A stretch of 57,629 nt of DNA, from positions 1 to 57,629 of the forward strand of contig JABFRU010000070.1 of assembly GCA_013140985.1 (NCBI GenBank), in the 5' to 3' direction. Under the pieces are notes generated by a model. The model made no database searches, was not told the origin of the DNA, and saw only the letters and a program-made list of their open reading frames with translations. Both the position numbers and the translations under genes were made by a program. Shown here one piece after another: positions 50,133 through 57,629 of this stretch (positions are counted from its first letter, which is position 1; every line of letters starts with the position of its first letter). The stretch is from Chitinophagaceae bacterium. GTDB taxonomy: Bacteria > Bacteroidota > Bacteroidia > Chitinophagales > Chitinophagaceae.

Positions 50133-53100
50133 ATGCTTAAGAGAATACTCTTTTTATTCGCTATGGTCTTTTTGGCCAGTCCGTTCTTATTTGCACAGAT
50201 CACAACTTCAGCTATTAATGGTACGGTAAAAGGCCTCTCTGATGATGCCGCTTTGGTTGGAGCTACAATTGTAGCCACCCATTTGCCATCAGGTACAAAG
50301 TATGCCACCACCAGCCGCGGAGGCGGCGCCTTTAGTATCCAGAATATGAGATCTGGCGGGCCATACCTCATTGAGATCACTTTTGTAGGTCATGACCCGG
50401 AGAAATTCGAAAATGTTTACCTGCAATTGGCAGAGTCATTTGTGTTGAACAGCTTATTGAAGAAAACAGATGCGGCATTAAAAGAAGTTGTACTTACTAC
50501 TACGGGCCGCAGGTCAATCTTCAATCCTAACAGAACGGGAGCTGTTACGAATATTGGTTTAAGACAACTCACTCAACTTCCTACTATTTCAAGAAGCATA
50601 AATGATTTTACCCGTCTTACTCCCCAGGCTAATGGCTCATCTATCGGAGGTGGTAATTTCCGCCAAAATAATTTTACAATAGATGGCGCTGATTTTAATA
50701 ACAGTTTTGGCATCGGTCAAAACCTGCCTGCCAATGGCTCCCCTATATCTGTTGATGCCATTGATGAAATTTCAGTTAGCGTTAATCCTTATGATGTACG
50801 CCAGTCTGGTTTTATCGGCAGTTCTATTAATGCAGTTACCCGTTCCGGAACAAACACTTTCTCAGGATCAGTTTATAAATATTTCCGTTCTGAAAGACAC
50901 CGTGGCCGCCGGGTTGAAAAAACTTATTTCACCAGGCCCCCGGAAGAATTCAGTCAATATGGTATCCGTATCGGCGGTCCCATAATCAAAAACAAATTAT
51001 TCTTCTTTCTGAACTGGGAATCGGAAACACAACCTAAATCTATCCAGACAAGGTTCGCAGCTACACCCGGCGCTCCTTATGGTAGCAACGCCACCATAGT
51101 TCGCCCTACTGCTGACTCATTAAATTATATCAGTCAATACCTGCTAACGAATTACGGATATGTTACCGGGCCTTATGATAATTATACCCCGGATATTACC
51201 CGTAAAAAAGTAATGGCCCGTCTTGACTGGAACATCAGCCGTAATCACCGCTTTAATATACGCTACAGCCAGGTAGAAGGTGGTGAGCCTTTCACTCCCA
51301 GCACATCAGTAGGAGGAGCTGGTACAGTGGCAGGAGCAACTGGAACCCGTACTGATATTACTGCCCTTTGGTTCAAGAATTCTAATTATTTCCAGGGCGC
51401 CAATTTCTATTCATTAGCTGCTGAACTAAACTCAAAATTCAAAGGCTTTGATAATACATTGCGTGGCACCTATACTTTCCAGAATGACTCCCGTACCACT
51501 GAAAGCCAAACATTTCCTTTTGTTGATATCATGAGTTCCGGAGGGGGTGTATCTACTCAACCACTGTCTGGCGTAGGCGTTCCTTATACATCATTTGGAT
51601 ATGAGCCATTTAGTTTTGGCAACCTGCGTAAAGTAAAAATGTATTCTTTTACAGATATCATCACCTTTACAAAAAACAAACACCACTGGACATTGGGCGG
51701 ACAGGTTGATTTTAATAATACTATCAACGGTTTCCAGCGTTTTGCTACCAGCTATTATCGCTTTGCAACATGGGCTGACTTTGAAAGTGCCTTAAATCCA
51801 AACCCGGCGCTTCGCAAACTGCCTACCGATTTTACATTGACTTATTCTTTATCTAAGAATTTTGCTCCTGCATTCTCTGCTTTCAAATTTGCACAATACT
51901 CTGTTTTCGGACAGGACGAGATCTATTTGAATAAGAATTTTCGCCTTACTATTGGTTTGCGTTTAGACCTGGCCACTTACCCAAGTGTTCCGCAGATCAT
52001 CACTCACCCACTGGTATTGGCTCAAAATTTTGCATTGGGAGAAAAAGTGAATACAGGAAATCTGCCTAAGAAGACGATCATGTTCTCACCAAGGATCGGA
52101 TTTAACTGGGATGTATATGGTGACCGTTCATTGCAGATCCGTGGTGGTACAGGTTTCTTTACAGGAAAAATTCCTTTTGTATGGATCGTTAGCCAGTCAG
52201 GTGATAATGGTATGATCCAGATCACTCAGTCATGGAACACATATAATACTAATGGCACTTTAACGGGTGTACCGCCTCCGGGTCCGTTCAGTCCGAATCC
52301 ATTTACTTATCGCCCTGTGGCTGTCCCTCCTGCAGGAACGATCGTACCGGCTTCCGTTACTGCACTGGCTGATGATTTCAAGAACCCGCAATCATGGAAA
52401 TCAAGCCTCGCAATGGATACTAAATTACCATGGGGTATTGTCGCTTCGCTTGAAGCTATCTTTACAAGAGATCTTCGCACAGCCTTCTTCAGAAGCCCTA
52501 ATTATATACAGCCTACCAATCTTAATGCACCAAATTATCCTGATAACAGACCTATTTACGGCGGAACAAATCAAACAAGGTTCATCAATACGCTGAGCTC
52601 TGCCAATGTGTTTGCTGCCGGAGGTCCTAATGCCTTTGTTCCCGTTATCATAGATAATGGAACAAGGGGTTATTATGCTGCATTTACTGCAAAGTTTGAA
52701 AAGCCATTCAGCAATGGATTCTTTGCATCAGTTGCCTATACAAAATCTGCAGCGACAAACCTGCATGACGGAAGCGGAGACCAGCCTTTAGGTACTTACC
52801 AGTTCACACCACAGGTAAAAGGCCTGAATACACCTAACCTTGCAACAGCAAGCTATGTAATACCTGACCGTGTAGTTGGTATAATATCTTATCGCCGTGA
52901 GTACCTGAAACACCTGGCAACAACGATATCGCTGTTTTACCAGGGTGGCGCTGATTACAGGTTCTCTTATGTTTATTCCGGCGACTTTAACCGTGATGGT
53001 GTAAGCGGAAACGATCTTATCTACATTCCTACTGCTGCTCAAGTACAACAAATGACATTTACAAACCAGACTGTAAACGGCATTGTATATGACAATGCTG

Positions 53101-53501
53101 CCCAGCGTAATTTGTTTGAATCATATGTTCAGCAAGACAAATACCTGAGAACACACCGTGGTCAATATGCAGAACGTAATGGCGCTTTGGCCCCATGGCG
53201 CAACCAGCTTGATCTGAAATTCATGCAGGATCTTTTTGTAAAGGCAGGCAATAATCGCAATACTTTACAGTTCACAGTTGATATATTCAACTTGGGTAAT
53301 TTAATAAACCCAAGTTGGGGTAAAGTAAAATCGACGAATGCCACTTCTATCCTGATCCCTACTTTTACCAGCCTAACTACAGCGCCAACCTTTAGATTGG
53401 CAACTGCACAGAATCAAATGGTAACAAGAACATTCAGGGATAACGTAAGCACTGCCTCCACTTACTCCGTGCAGTTCGGTATCCGCTACCTGTTCAACTA
53501 A
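50133..53501 (+). CDS. Oar-like TonB-dependent receptor with N-terminal CarboxypepD_reg-like domain
   Basis: 1122-residue outer-membrane protein. The signal peptide ends near FLFAQ (about 22). A CarboxypepD_reg-like domain spans about 28-115 (INGTVKGLSDDAALVGATIV, ending with LKEVVLTTTG). The plug region includes NFRQNNFTIDGADFNNSF and VDAIDEISVSVNPYDVRQSGF, typical of the Oar/OmpA-related TonB receptor group. A long beta-barrel follows to a C-terminal aromatic end (TYSVQFGIRYLFN). No SusD gene is adjacent, so it is not a canonical SusCD pair. Oar-type proteins are tied to secretion of a surface adhesin or protease in some bacteria; the substrate here is unknown. A terminator lies 20 bases after the stop. 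Confidence 0.92.
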   Translation: MLKRILFLFAMVFLASPFLFAQITTSAINGTVKGLSDDAALVGATIVATHLPSGTKYATTSRGGGAFSIQNMRSGGPYLIEITFVGHDPEKFENVYLQLAESFVLNSLLKKTDAALKEVVLTTTGRRSIFNPNRTGAVTNIGLRQLTQLPTISRSINDFTRLTPQANGSSIGGGNFRQNNFTIDGADFNNSFGIGQNLPANGSPISVDAIDEISVSVNPYDVRQSGFIGSSINAVTRSGTNTFSGSVYKYFRSERHRGRRVEKTYFTRPPEEFSQYGIRIGGPIIKNKLFFFLNWESETQPKSIQTRFAATPGAPYGSNATIVRPTADSLNYISQYLLTNYGYVTGPYDNYTPDITRKKVMARLDWNISRNHRFNIRYSQVEGGEPFTPSTSVGGAGTVAGATGTRTDITALWFKNSNYFQGANFYSLAAELNSKFKGFDNTLRGTYTFQNDSRTTESQTFPFVDIMSSGGGVSTQPLSGVGVPYTSFGYEPFSFGNLRKVKMYSFTDIITFTKNKHHWTLGGQVDFNNTINGFQRFATSYYRFATWADFESALNPNPALRKLPTDFTLTYSLSKNFAPAFSAFKFAQYSVFGQDEIYLNKNFRLTIGLRLDLATYPSVPQIITHPLVLAQNFALGEKVNTGNLPKKTIMFSPRIGFNWDVYGDRSLQIRGGTGFFTGKIPFVWIVSQSGDNGMIQITQSWNTYNTNGTLTGVPPPGPFSPNPFTYRPVAVPPAGTIVPASVTALADDFKNPQSWKSSLAMDTKLPWGIVASLEAIFTRDLRTAFFRSPNYIQPTNLNAPNYPDNRPIYGGTNQTRFINTLSSANVFAAGGPNAFVPVIIDNGTRGYYAAFTAKFEKPFSNGFFASVAYTKSAATNLHDGSGDQPLGTYQFTPQVKGLNTPNLATASYVIPDRVVGIISYRREYLKHLATTISLFYQGGADYRFSYVYSGDFNRDGVSGNDLIYIPTAAQVQQMTFTNQTVNGIVYDNAAQRNLFESYVQQDKYLRTHRGQYAERNGALAPWRNQLDLKFMQDLFVKAGNNRNTLQFTVDIFNLGNLINPSWGKVKSTNATSILIPTFTSLTTAPTFRLATAQNQMVTRTFRDNVSTASTYSVQFGIRYLFN

Positions 53502-53522
53502 AAGAAAAGTATCACTCAATAA

Positions 53523-53550
53523 AAAACCCTCTGGTAATACAGAGGGTTTT
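53523..53550. terminator. Bidirectional terminator after the Oar-like receptor
   Basis: AAAACCCTCT (53523-53532) and AGAGGGTTTT (53541-53550) form a 10-bp stem with an 8-base loop, flanked by A and T runs. It serves the receptor (stop 53501) and the convergent esterase (stop 53571). Confidence 0.9.
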
Positions 53551-53570
53551 TCTTTTTTAGTCCTTTACAA

Positions 53571-54383
53571 TCATTTTCCAAATCCCCACTTTAGAAATTC
53601 CGGCATTGCCCTGCCCCAGGTGTGTACATCATGATGCCCGTCGGCCAATTCGAGATAATGAATGTCTTTTTCTTTTTTATATCCTTTACCTTCCAGTTCT
53701 TTAATAATATCTAAAGTGTCATCAATAGAATCGATAATGCCGTTCTTGTTGCGGTCTCTTGTCTCATCCATATTGCCGCATTGAAAAAAGAATTTCAATG
53801 AAGGATGATAATTTCCGCGGCGTACCTGCTGGTGCATGATGCGATGTTTGTGATCGTCATAATCCGGGTGCAATTGATCAATGCTCCGCCACCAGAACGA
53901 AGAGGAAAAACATCCTGCTGTTTTAAATTCATCCGGATGATTCCAAACGATATCCATAGCACTAAGTGCCCCCAATGAAAAACCTGCAAATACTTTTTCG
54001 GCAAACCGGGATACATCGTACTTTATATGCAAGACCGGTATCAGCTCCTGCATGACAAAGGAAGTATAAAGACCAGCTTTGTCTCCCCTGCCTTTATAAT
54101 CTGCTTCGGCCGCAATACCATACTCTCTTTTTCTTTCAGTACCACAATGAATGGCTGCTGTTAAAAAAGGACGAATTTCCTTTCTGTCATACAGCTCATC
54201 CAGGATAGAAGTAAACCTCATTTTCTCCATATCCTGGCCATCATTGATCAATAAAAGGGATAATTCTGAAAGAGAAGAAAGCTCTTCCGGCTGGTACAGA
54301 TCGATTTTTACAATTCGCTGGAGGAATCCGGAATGGATGGTAATATTTTCAACTCGGATGCCGGATTCATTTACCATTTGCAT
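53571..54383 (-). CDS. Cytoplasmic alpha/beta-hydrolase esterase (Fes/D-like fold)
   Basis: 270 residues without a signal peptide. Esterase features are LLLINDGQDMEKMRF, nucleophile Ser136 in FAGFSLGALSAMD, and the C-terminal LADGHHDVHTWGRAMPEFL with candidate catalytic His. The layout (trefoil esterase/enterochelin-esterase-like) fits the esterase D/Fes fold. An unusual feature is an EF-hand-like loop DRNKNGIIDSIDD at about 210-222. A TAACTTTG box (54396-54389 on the minus strand) sits only 6 bases from the ATG, so a nearly leaderless transcript or a start at the second Met (54377) is possible. It is divergent from the ATP-grasp gene and may act on its product. Confidence 0.8.
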   Translation of the reverse strand: MQMVNESGIRVENITIHSGFLQRIVKIDLYQPEELSSLSELSLLLINDGQDMEKMRFTSILDELYDRKEIRPFLTAAIHCGTERKREYGIAAEADYKGRGDKAGLYTSFVMQELIPVLHIKYDVSRFAEKVFAGFSLGALSAMDIVWNHPDEFKTAGCFSSSFWWRSIDQLHPDYDDHKHRIMHQQVRRGNYHPSLKFFFQCGNMDETRDRNKNGIIDSIDDTLDIIKELEGKGYKKEKDIHYLELADGHHDVHTWGRAMPEFLKWGFGK

Positions 54384-54399
54384 GGCGCCAAAGTTAAGG

Positions 54400-54492
54400 G
54401 AATAGCGAGTAGGGAGTAGCTAGTGGCTAGTAGGATGCTCAAAAAAAAGGGAATTTTCCTACCTACTCGCTATTCCCTACTTACTACTAGCT
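54400..54492. repeat. Inverted heptamer arrays, nAGTAGn type (second copy)
   Basis: GAATAGC, GAGTAGG, GAGTAGC, TAGTGGC, TAGTAGG (54400-54434) face CCTACCT, ACTCGCT, ATTCCCT, ACTTACT, ACTAGCT (54458-54492). The arms 54398-54413 and 54462-54477 are perfect inverted repeats of 16 bases. The word is the same as at 17251-17336. It lies in the divergent spacer between the esterase and the ATP-grasp genes. Confidence 0.95.
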
Positions 54493-54575
54493 AATTTGTT
54501 TATTTGCCGCCGAAAAAATACATTTGATAAAGACCCTTTGGATGGGTGTCAAATTAATCAACAAAAAATAAGTTT

Positions 54576-55529
54576 ATGAAGAAAATTGGTGTTCTCCACG
54601 GTAAAGAACGTTCATTTCCCGAAGCATTTGTAGCAAGGGTCAACAGTAAGAATATACCCGGTATCATGGCCGAGCCGGTGCGGATTGATAAAGCCATTCA
54701 GGGAGTGGATAGCGGTTATGCCGTGATCTTTGATCGTATATCACAGGATGTTCCTTTCTACCGCACCTGGCTGAAGAATGCAGCAGTAACAGGCTGCGCT
54801 GTCATCAACAATCCTTTTTGGTGGAGCGCCGATGATAAATACTTCAATAATTGCCTGATGACAAAAGTGGATGTGCCGGTCCCGAAAACAGCGATCATTC
54901 CCTCGAGAGATCTGCCGGATGATACCTCCAATGAATCGTTCAGCAATTTGGCTTTCCCGCTTGACTGGGATACTATATTTAAATATGTTGGCTTTCCTGC
55001 TTATATGAAACCTTTTGCCGGCGGTGGATGGAAACATGTTTACAAGTTGGACAGCGCTGAAGATTTTTTTCAAAAACATAGTGAAACAGGCCAACTCGTA
55101 ATGTTGCTGCAGGAAGAAATTGTGTTCACTGAATATTATCGTTGCTATTGCCTCGGTGGCAAATATGTTCGTATCATGTCGTATGAACCCCGCAATCCGC
55201 ATCACTTAAGATATGTGGCCGATTTCAAACCTTCTGCTGAAAGACTGCAACAGATGACAGATATTGTTCTCTGCATAAATAAATATCTTGGTTATGACTT
55301 CAATACAGTTGAATTAGCTGTAAGAGATGGTATCCCTTATGCCATTGATTTCTGTAATCCTGCTCCCGATGCAGAAAAAACAAGTGTGGGTGAAGAAAAT
55401 TTTGAATGGGTAGTGGAAACAGCTGCTAATTATGCTATCGAAAAAGCCATGGCGCACAGACCCGGAGAAGATAATCTTACATGGGGCGAATATGTGAAAA
55501 GGAGTAGTAATAAAATGTCACTGATCTGA
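54576..55529 (+). CDS. ATP-grasp ligase (RimK/glutathione-synthetase-like)
   Basis: 317-residue cytoplasmic enzyme. The ATP-grasp core is visible: INNPFWWSADDKYFNNCLM (segment before the fold), PAYMKPFAGGGWKHVYKL with a candidate ATP-binding Lys and the glycine-rich loop (about 146-163), LQEEIVFTEYYRCYCLGGKY (about 184-203) and VELAVRDGIPYAIDFCNPAPD, whose ELA and DFCNP match the Mg-binding acidic strand. ATP-grasp enzymes form acyl-phosphate intermediates and make amide or thioester bonds, usually linking an amino group. It is followed by a GCS2 ligase after 46 bases, almost certainly one operon. Product unknown. Confidence 0.87.
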   Translation: MKKIGVLHGKERSFPEAFVARVNSKNIPGIMAEPVRIDKAIQGVDSGYAVIFDRISQDVPFYRTWLKNAAVTGCAVINNPFWWSADDKYFNNCLMTKVDVPVPKTAIIPSRDLPDDTSNESFSNLAFPLDWDTIFKYVGFPAYMKPFAGGGWKHVYKLDSAEDFFQKHSETGQLVMLLQEEIVFTEYYRCYCLGGKYVRIMSYEPRNPHHLRYVADFKPSAERLQQMTDIVLCINKYLGYDFNTVELAVRDGIPYAIDFCNPAPDAEKTSVGEENFEWVVETAANYAIEKAMAHRPGEDNLTWGEYVKRSSNKMSLI

Positions 55530-55532
55530 GCA

Positions 55533-55567
55533 ATTATTAATTAATAATTATTAATTAATAATTAAAA
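55533..55567. repeat. Heptamer array ATTAATA/ATTATTA between the two ligase genes
   Basis: Five tandem heptamers (ATTATTA, ATTAATA, ATTATTA, ATTAATA, ATTAAAA) fill 55533-55567, starting four bases after the ATP-grasp stop and ending eight bases before the GCS2 ATG. It is palindromic as well as tandem, consisting almost only of A and T. Confidence 0.9.
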
Positions 55568-55575
55568 CAAAACCA

Positions 55576-56685
55576 ATGAACCTAAACTACAAAACATTCA
55601 CTCTCGGTGTTGAAGAAGAGTACATGGTGCTCGACCCAAAGACCTATGAACTGAAAAGCCACGAACAAAAGATCGTACAGGAAGGACAAAAAGCCATCAA
55701 GGATAAAGTAAAAGCAGAAATGCACCAGGCTGTGGTGGAAGTAGGCACTGATATTTGTGCTGATATTGATGAAGCATACACTGATGTATCCACACTTCGC
55801 AAAACCATTTCTGATATTGCAGGAAGTCTTGGCTTTGCCATGGGCGCTTCGGGCACTCATCCTTTCAGTCATTGGGAAAGCCAGTTGATCACCGATCATA
55901 TCCGCTACAGCGAAATAGTGAATGAATTACAGGAAGCGGCAAGAAGCAATCTCATTTTCGGTTTGCATGTGCATGTAGGAATGGAGAACAGGGAAATGGC
56001 TAACCATATTGCCAACAGCACCCGTTATTTTTTACCACACATTTTTGCATTGAGTACCAACTCTCCTTTTTGGGAAGGAAGGATGACAGGTTACAAATCT
56101 TTCCGCACAAAAGTGTTTGATAAATTTCCCCGCACAGGCATACCCGATGCATTTGAGAGCATTGAAGCATATGATAATTATGTGAAGCTGCTGATCAAAA
56201 CAAATTGTATTGATAATGCAAAAAAGATATGGTGGGACCTGCGGGTGCATCCATTCTTTAATACGGTTGAGTTCCGTATCTGTGATATACCCATGACGGT
56301 GGATGAAACAACAACCATTGCTGCCTTGTTCCAGGCCATCTGTGCAAGGATCTATATGCTGCGATCAAAGAATCTGAATTTCATTCAATATTCAAGAGCA
56401 TTACTGAATGAAAATAAATGGAGGGCCAGCCGCTACGGGGTGGATGGATACTTAATTGATTTTGGTAAAGAAGAAGAAGTGAATACAAGAGGACTTATCT
56501 ATGAACTGCTTGACTTTTTAGATCCTGTATTGGATCATTTGGGCAGCCGCCATCGTGTGGCTTATGTAAATAAGATGCTGGAAAATGGAACCGGTGCTGA
56601 CAGGCAGTTAGCGGTATTTGAGAAAACAAAGAATCTTACTGAGGTAGCGAAATTTATTAATAGTCAGTATTTGGCGGGGGTGTAA
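55576..56685 (+). CDS. GCS2-family carboxylate-amine ligase (YbdK-like)
   Basis: 369-residue cytoplasmic enzyme of the glutamate-cysteine ligase type-2 family (COG2170/YbdK). Signatures are the N-terminal LGVEEEYMVLD with the acidic metal/ATP residues (Glu13-Glu15), FGLHVHVGM (about 133-141), WWDLRVHPFFNTVEFRICD (about 216-234) and the length. Characterised relatives make gamma-glutamyl amides, but YbdK-type proteins show weak or other activity. Paired with an ATP-grasp gene just upstream and an esterase gene divergently, it fits the amidoligase gene clusters described for ATP-grasp plus GCS2 pairs. Substrates here are unknown. Confidence 0.92.
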   Translation: MNLNYKTFTLGVEEEYMVLDPKTYELKSHEQKIVQEGQKAIKDKVKAEMHQAVVEVGTDICADIDEAYTDVSTLRKTISDIAGSLGFAMGASGTHPFSHWESQLITDHIRYSEIVNELQEAARSNLIFGLHVHVGMENREMANHIANSTRYFLPHIFALSTNSPFWEGRMTGYKSFRTKVFDKFPRTGIPDAFESIEAYDNYVKLLIKTNCIDNAKKIWWDLRVHPFFNTVEFRICDIPMTVDETTTIAALFQAICARIYMLRSKNLNFIQYSRALLNENKWRASRYGVDGYLIDFGKEEEVNTRGLIYELLDFLDPVLDHLGSRHRVAYVNKMLENGTGADRQLAVFEKTKNLTEVAKFINSQYLAGV

Positions 56686-56700
56686 TTAGCTTGATATGTC

Positions 56701-57207
56701 ATGAGCTTTTTTAAGAAACTATTTGGTGGTAATGGCAAGAAACAGGATGATAATAAGCCTGACATTAATGCCCTACTATCTTCCCCTGACACAAACAACG
56801 CACTTATCGAGATTTACGATTATATAAGCAAGCTTGGTGATACATTAGATCCTTTAACAGAACCCCAGAAGAATTTTTATTATAACCAGGAACTTGAACG
56901 GGAAATCAATAACGGCGGGTTTAGTCAATTCTTTTATAATTCAAGCGGGGACTTTGCACATGAAACATTGACATCATTACGGGCTATTGGAGCAACCAAA
57001 ACAGCTAACATTCTGCAACAGGCCATTGACCAGTTTCCAGATTCAATAGTTCCAAAAGAAAGGCTCCACCGTCAAAATATATTAGAACAGATTCATGATA
57101 AAGCAGGGGAAATATGGGATCAACTTGATGAAAAATTCTATAAATATGAAGACAATTTATATGACCTCAATTGGGGGTATATAAAACAAAATCGTAGTTC
57201 ATTTTAA
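56701..57207 (+). CDS. DUF4375 (DMP19-like) protein
   Basis: 168 residues. A basic, glycine-rich start (MSFFKKLFGGNGKKQDDNK) is followed by a helical domain with ELEREINNGGFSQFFYNSSGD, which is the DUF4375/DMP19 hallmark, then TLTSLRAIGATKTANILQQ. The family is common in bacteria as a stand-alone or polymorphic-toxin immunity-type domain; the role here is unknown. It lies 15 bases past the GCS2 stop and may be read through. It ends with a heptamer array. Confidence 0.85.
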   Translation: MSFFKKLFGGNGKKQDDNKPDINALLSSPDTNNALIEIYDYISKLGDTLDPLTEPQKNFYYNQELEREINNGGFSQFFYNSSGDFAHETLTSLRAIGATKTANILQQAIDQFPDSIVPKERLHRQNILEQIHDKAGEIWDQLDEKFYKYEDNLYDLNWGYIKQNRSSF

Positions 57208-57227
57208 TTGATGATTAATGATTAATC
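57207..57227. repeat. Short heptamer array ATTAATn
   Basis: ATTGATG, ATTAATG, ATTAATC (57207-57227) begin at the last base of the DUF4375 stop codon. Only three units, so this is the weakest array. It supports the pattern that arrays abut gene ends. Confidence 0.55.
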
Positions 57228-57295
57228 AACATTATAATTTCATTGACTAGCGATTCCCAAAACTTTCAACTAAATTAGCCTCACAATCCCCTGTC

Positions 57296-57629
57296 ATGCG
57301 AAACTTCAGCCTGTTCATCTTTTTTGCTTTTGGCATTCAAGCATTATTGTTTAAGCCGCTTCCTGTCTATACCATTAATAATATGGTCTTACCTGCAGAA
57401 ATGAACAAGCAGGTTTGTATCTCCGGTATGAAATATATGGATGGCAAACTCTATTTCGCTTCGGAAAGATGCCCGCTGATCATAGAAATGGACCCCGAAA
57501 CAAGCACTATTACTAAGACCATCTCTATACAAGTACCCCGTGAGTTTGAAATGGAAGGCCTGACATCTTATAAGAATAAACTTTATCTCGTTTCGGAAAA
57601 TATGGCGGCTGTTTATGAAGTGGATCCTT
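57296..57629 (+). CDS. Exported beta-propeller-like protein, 3' end cut by window (SdiA-regulated-like)
   Basis: The reading frame from the ATG at 57296 stays open to the window end, giving about 111 residues. It starts with an uncleaved-looking or cleavable hydrophobic leader (MRNFSLFIFFAFGIQALLF). The mature part shows four-strand-like motifs: MKYMDGKLYFASERCPLIIEMD, then EMEGLTSYKNKLYLVSENMA and AAVYEVD. The EGLTSY...LYLVSEN pattern recalls SdiA-regulated or phytase-like six-bladed propellers, which are larger (about 270 residues). Assignment is tentative because two thirds of the protein are outside the window. Confidence 0.6.
   Translation, partial: MRNFSLFIFFAFGIQALLFKPLPVYTINNMVLPAEMNKQVCISGMKYMDGKLYFASERCPLIIEMDPETSTITKTISIQVPREFEMEGLTSYKNKLYLVSENMAAVYEVDP

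Noticed and set aside
50133-53501. A polysaccharide-utilisation SusCD pair
   Set aside because: The receptor is of Oar type and no SusD-like lipoprotein gene lies next to it.
1-57629. CRISPR array, tRNA or rRNA genes, insertion sequences
   Set aside because: No regularly spaced 25-40 base repeats, cloverleaf-like segments, rRNA-like stretches or transposase motifs were seen. The heptamer arrays are far too short in period for CRISPR.

Overview
The window looks like a chromosomal segment of a free-living Bacteroidota, most likely family Chitinophagaceae. This is inferred from gene content: type IX secretion (T9SS) C-terminal sorting domains, CarboxypepD_reg-like domains, an Oar-like TonB-dependent receptor, an ECF sigma/anti-sigma pair, a TamB of about 1600 residues, XerD, PIG-L and M14 exported hydrolases, and TAnnTTTG -7 promoter boxes. 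No rRNA, tRNA, CRISPR array, transposase or phage gene was seen. Most genes are intact. One lipoprotein gene (37104-37591) is frameshifted, and both ends of the window cut through genes.

Layout. 0-7.3 kb: a VOC-family fragment, a T9SS-secreted subtilase, an S41-like/TPR protein and an exported VWA protein with three C-terminal repeats. 7.4-12 kb: two divergent FAS1 genes, an unknown gene, a 2OG-Fe(II) oxygenase, an AsmA-like membrane protein and a small membrane protein. 12-19.5 kb: a palindrome-rich spacer, then metabolic and housekeeping genes (acyl-CoA carboxylase beta, RNase H1, a DUF6580-like membrane protein, ManA, YraN, a YkgJ-like protein, a lipoprotein, XerD). 19.5-30 kb: a surface and regulation block with two paralogues that carry a Cys-rich head before an internal signal peptide, a secreted toroid-fold protein, a VWA protein with SusC-like N-terminal modules, a divergent ECF sigma factor, an anti-sigma/TonB-like hybrid and a DUF2911 protein. 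30-45 kb: a sodium:solute symporter preceded by two previously unlisted small membrane ORFs, PIG-L/ThuA-like, flotillin, the pseudogene, M14 peptidase, gamma-glutamyltransferase, DinB-like, beta-barrel and alpha/beta-hydrolase genes. 45-57.6 kb: TamB, an Oar-like receptor, an esterase, an ATP-grasp + GCS2 ligase pair, a DUF4375 protein and a truncated beta-propeller-like gene.

The most unusual non-genic structure is a set of short arrays with exact 7-nt periodicity. About eleven loci each use a different heptamer word (GAATnGT, nAGTAGn, GAGTCnG, GTTTCAn, ATTAATA and others). Most are paired as inverted arrays that could fold into long imperfect hairpins between genes. Three run into coding sequence, where they encode the C-terminus of the sigma factor, the last residues of the YkgJ-like protein and part of the PIG-L signal peptide. 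They resemble the heptanucleotide STRR sequences known from filamentous cyanobacteria.

The strongest protein-level candidates for an undescribed system are the 19.5-29 kb block, where CarboxypepD_reg-like domains recur in four proteins around one sigma factor, and the esterase/ATP-grasp/GCS2 cluster at 53.6-56.7 kb, which looks like an amide-bond-forming metabolite pathway with unknown product.
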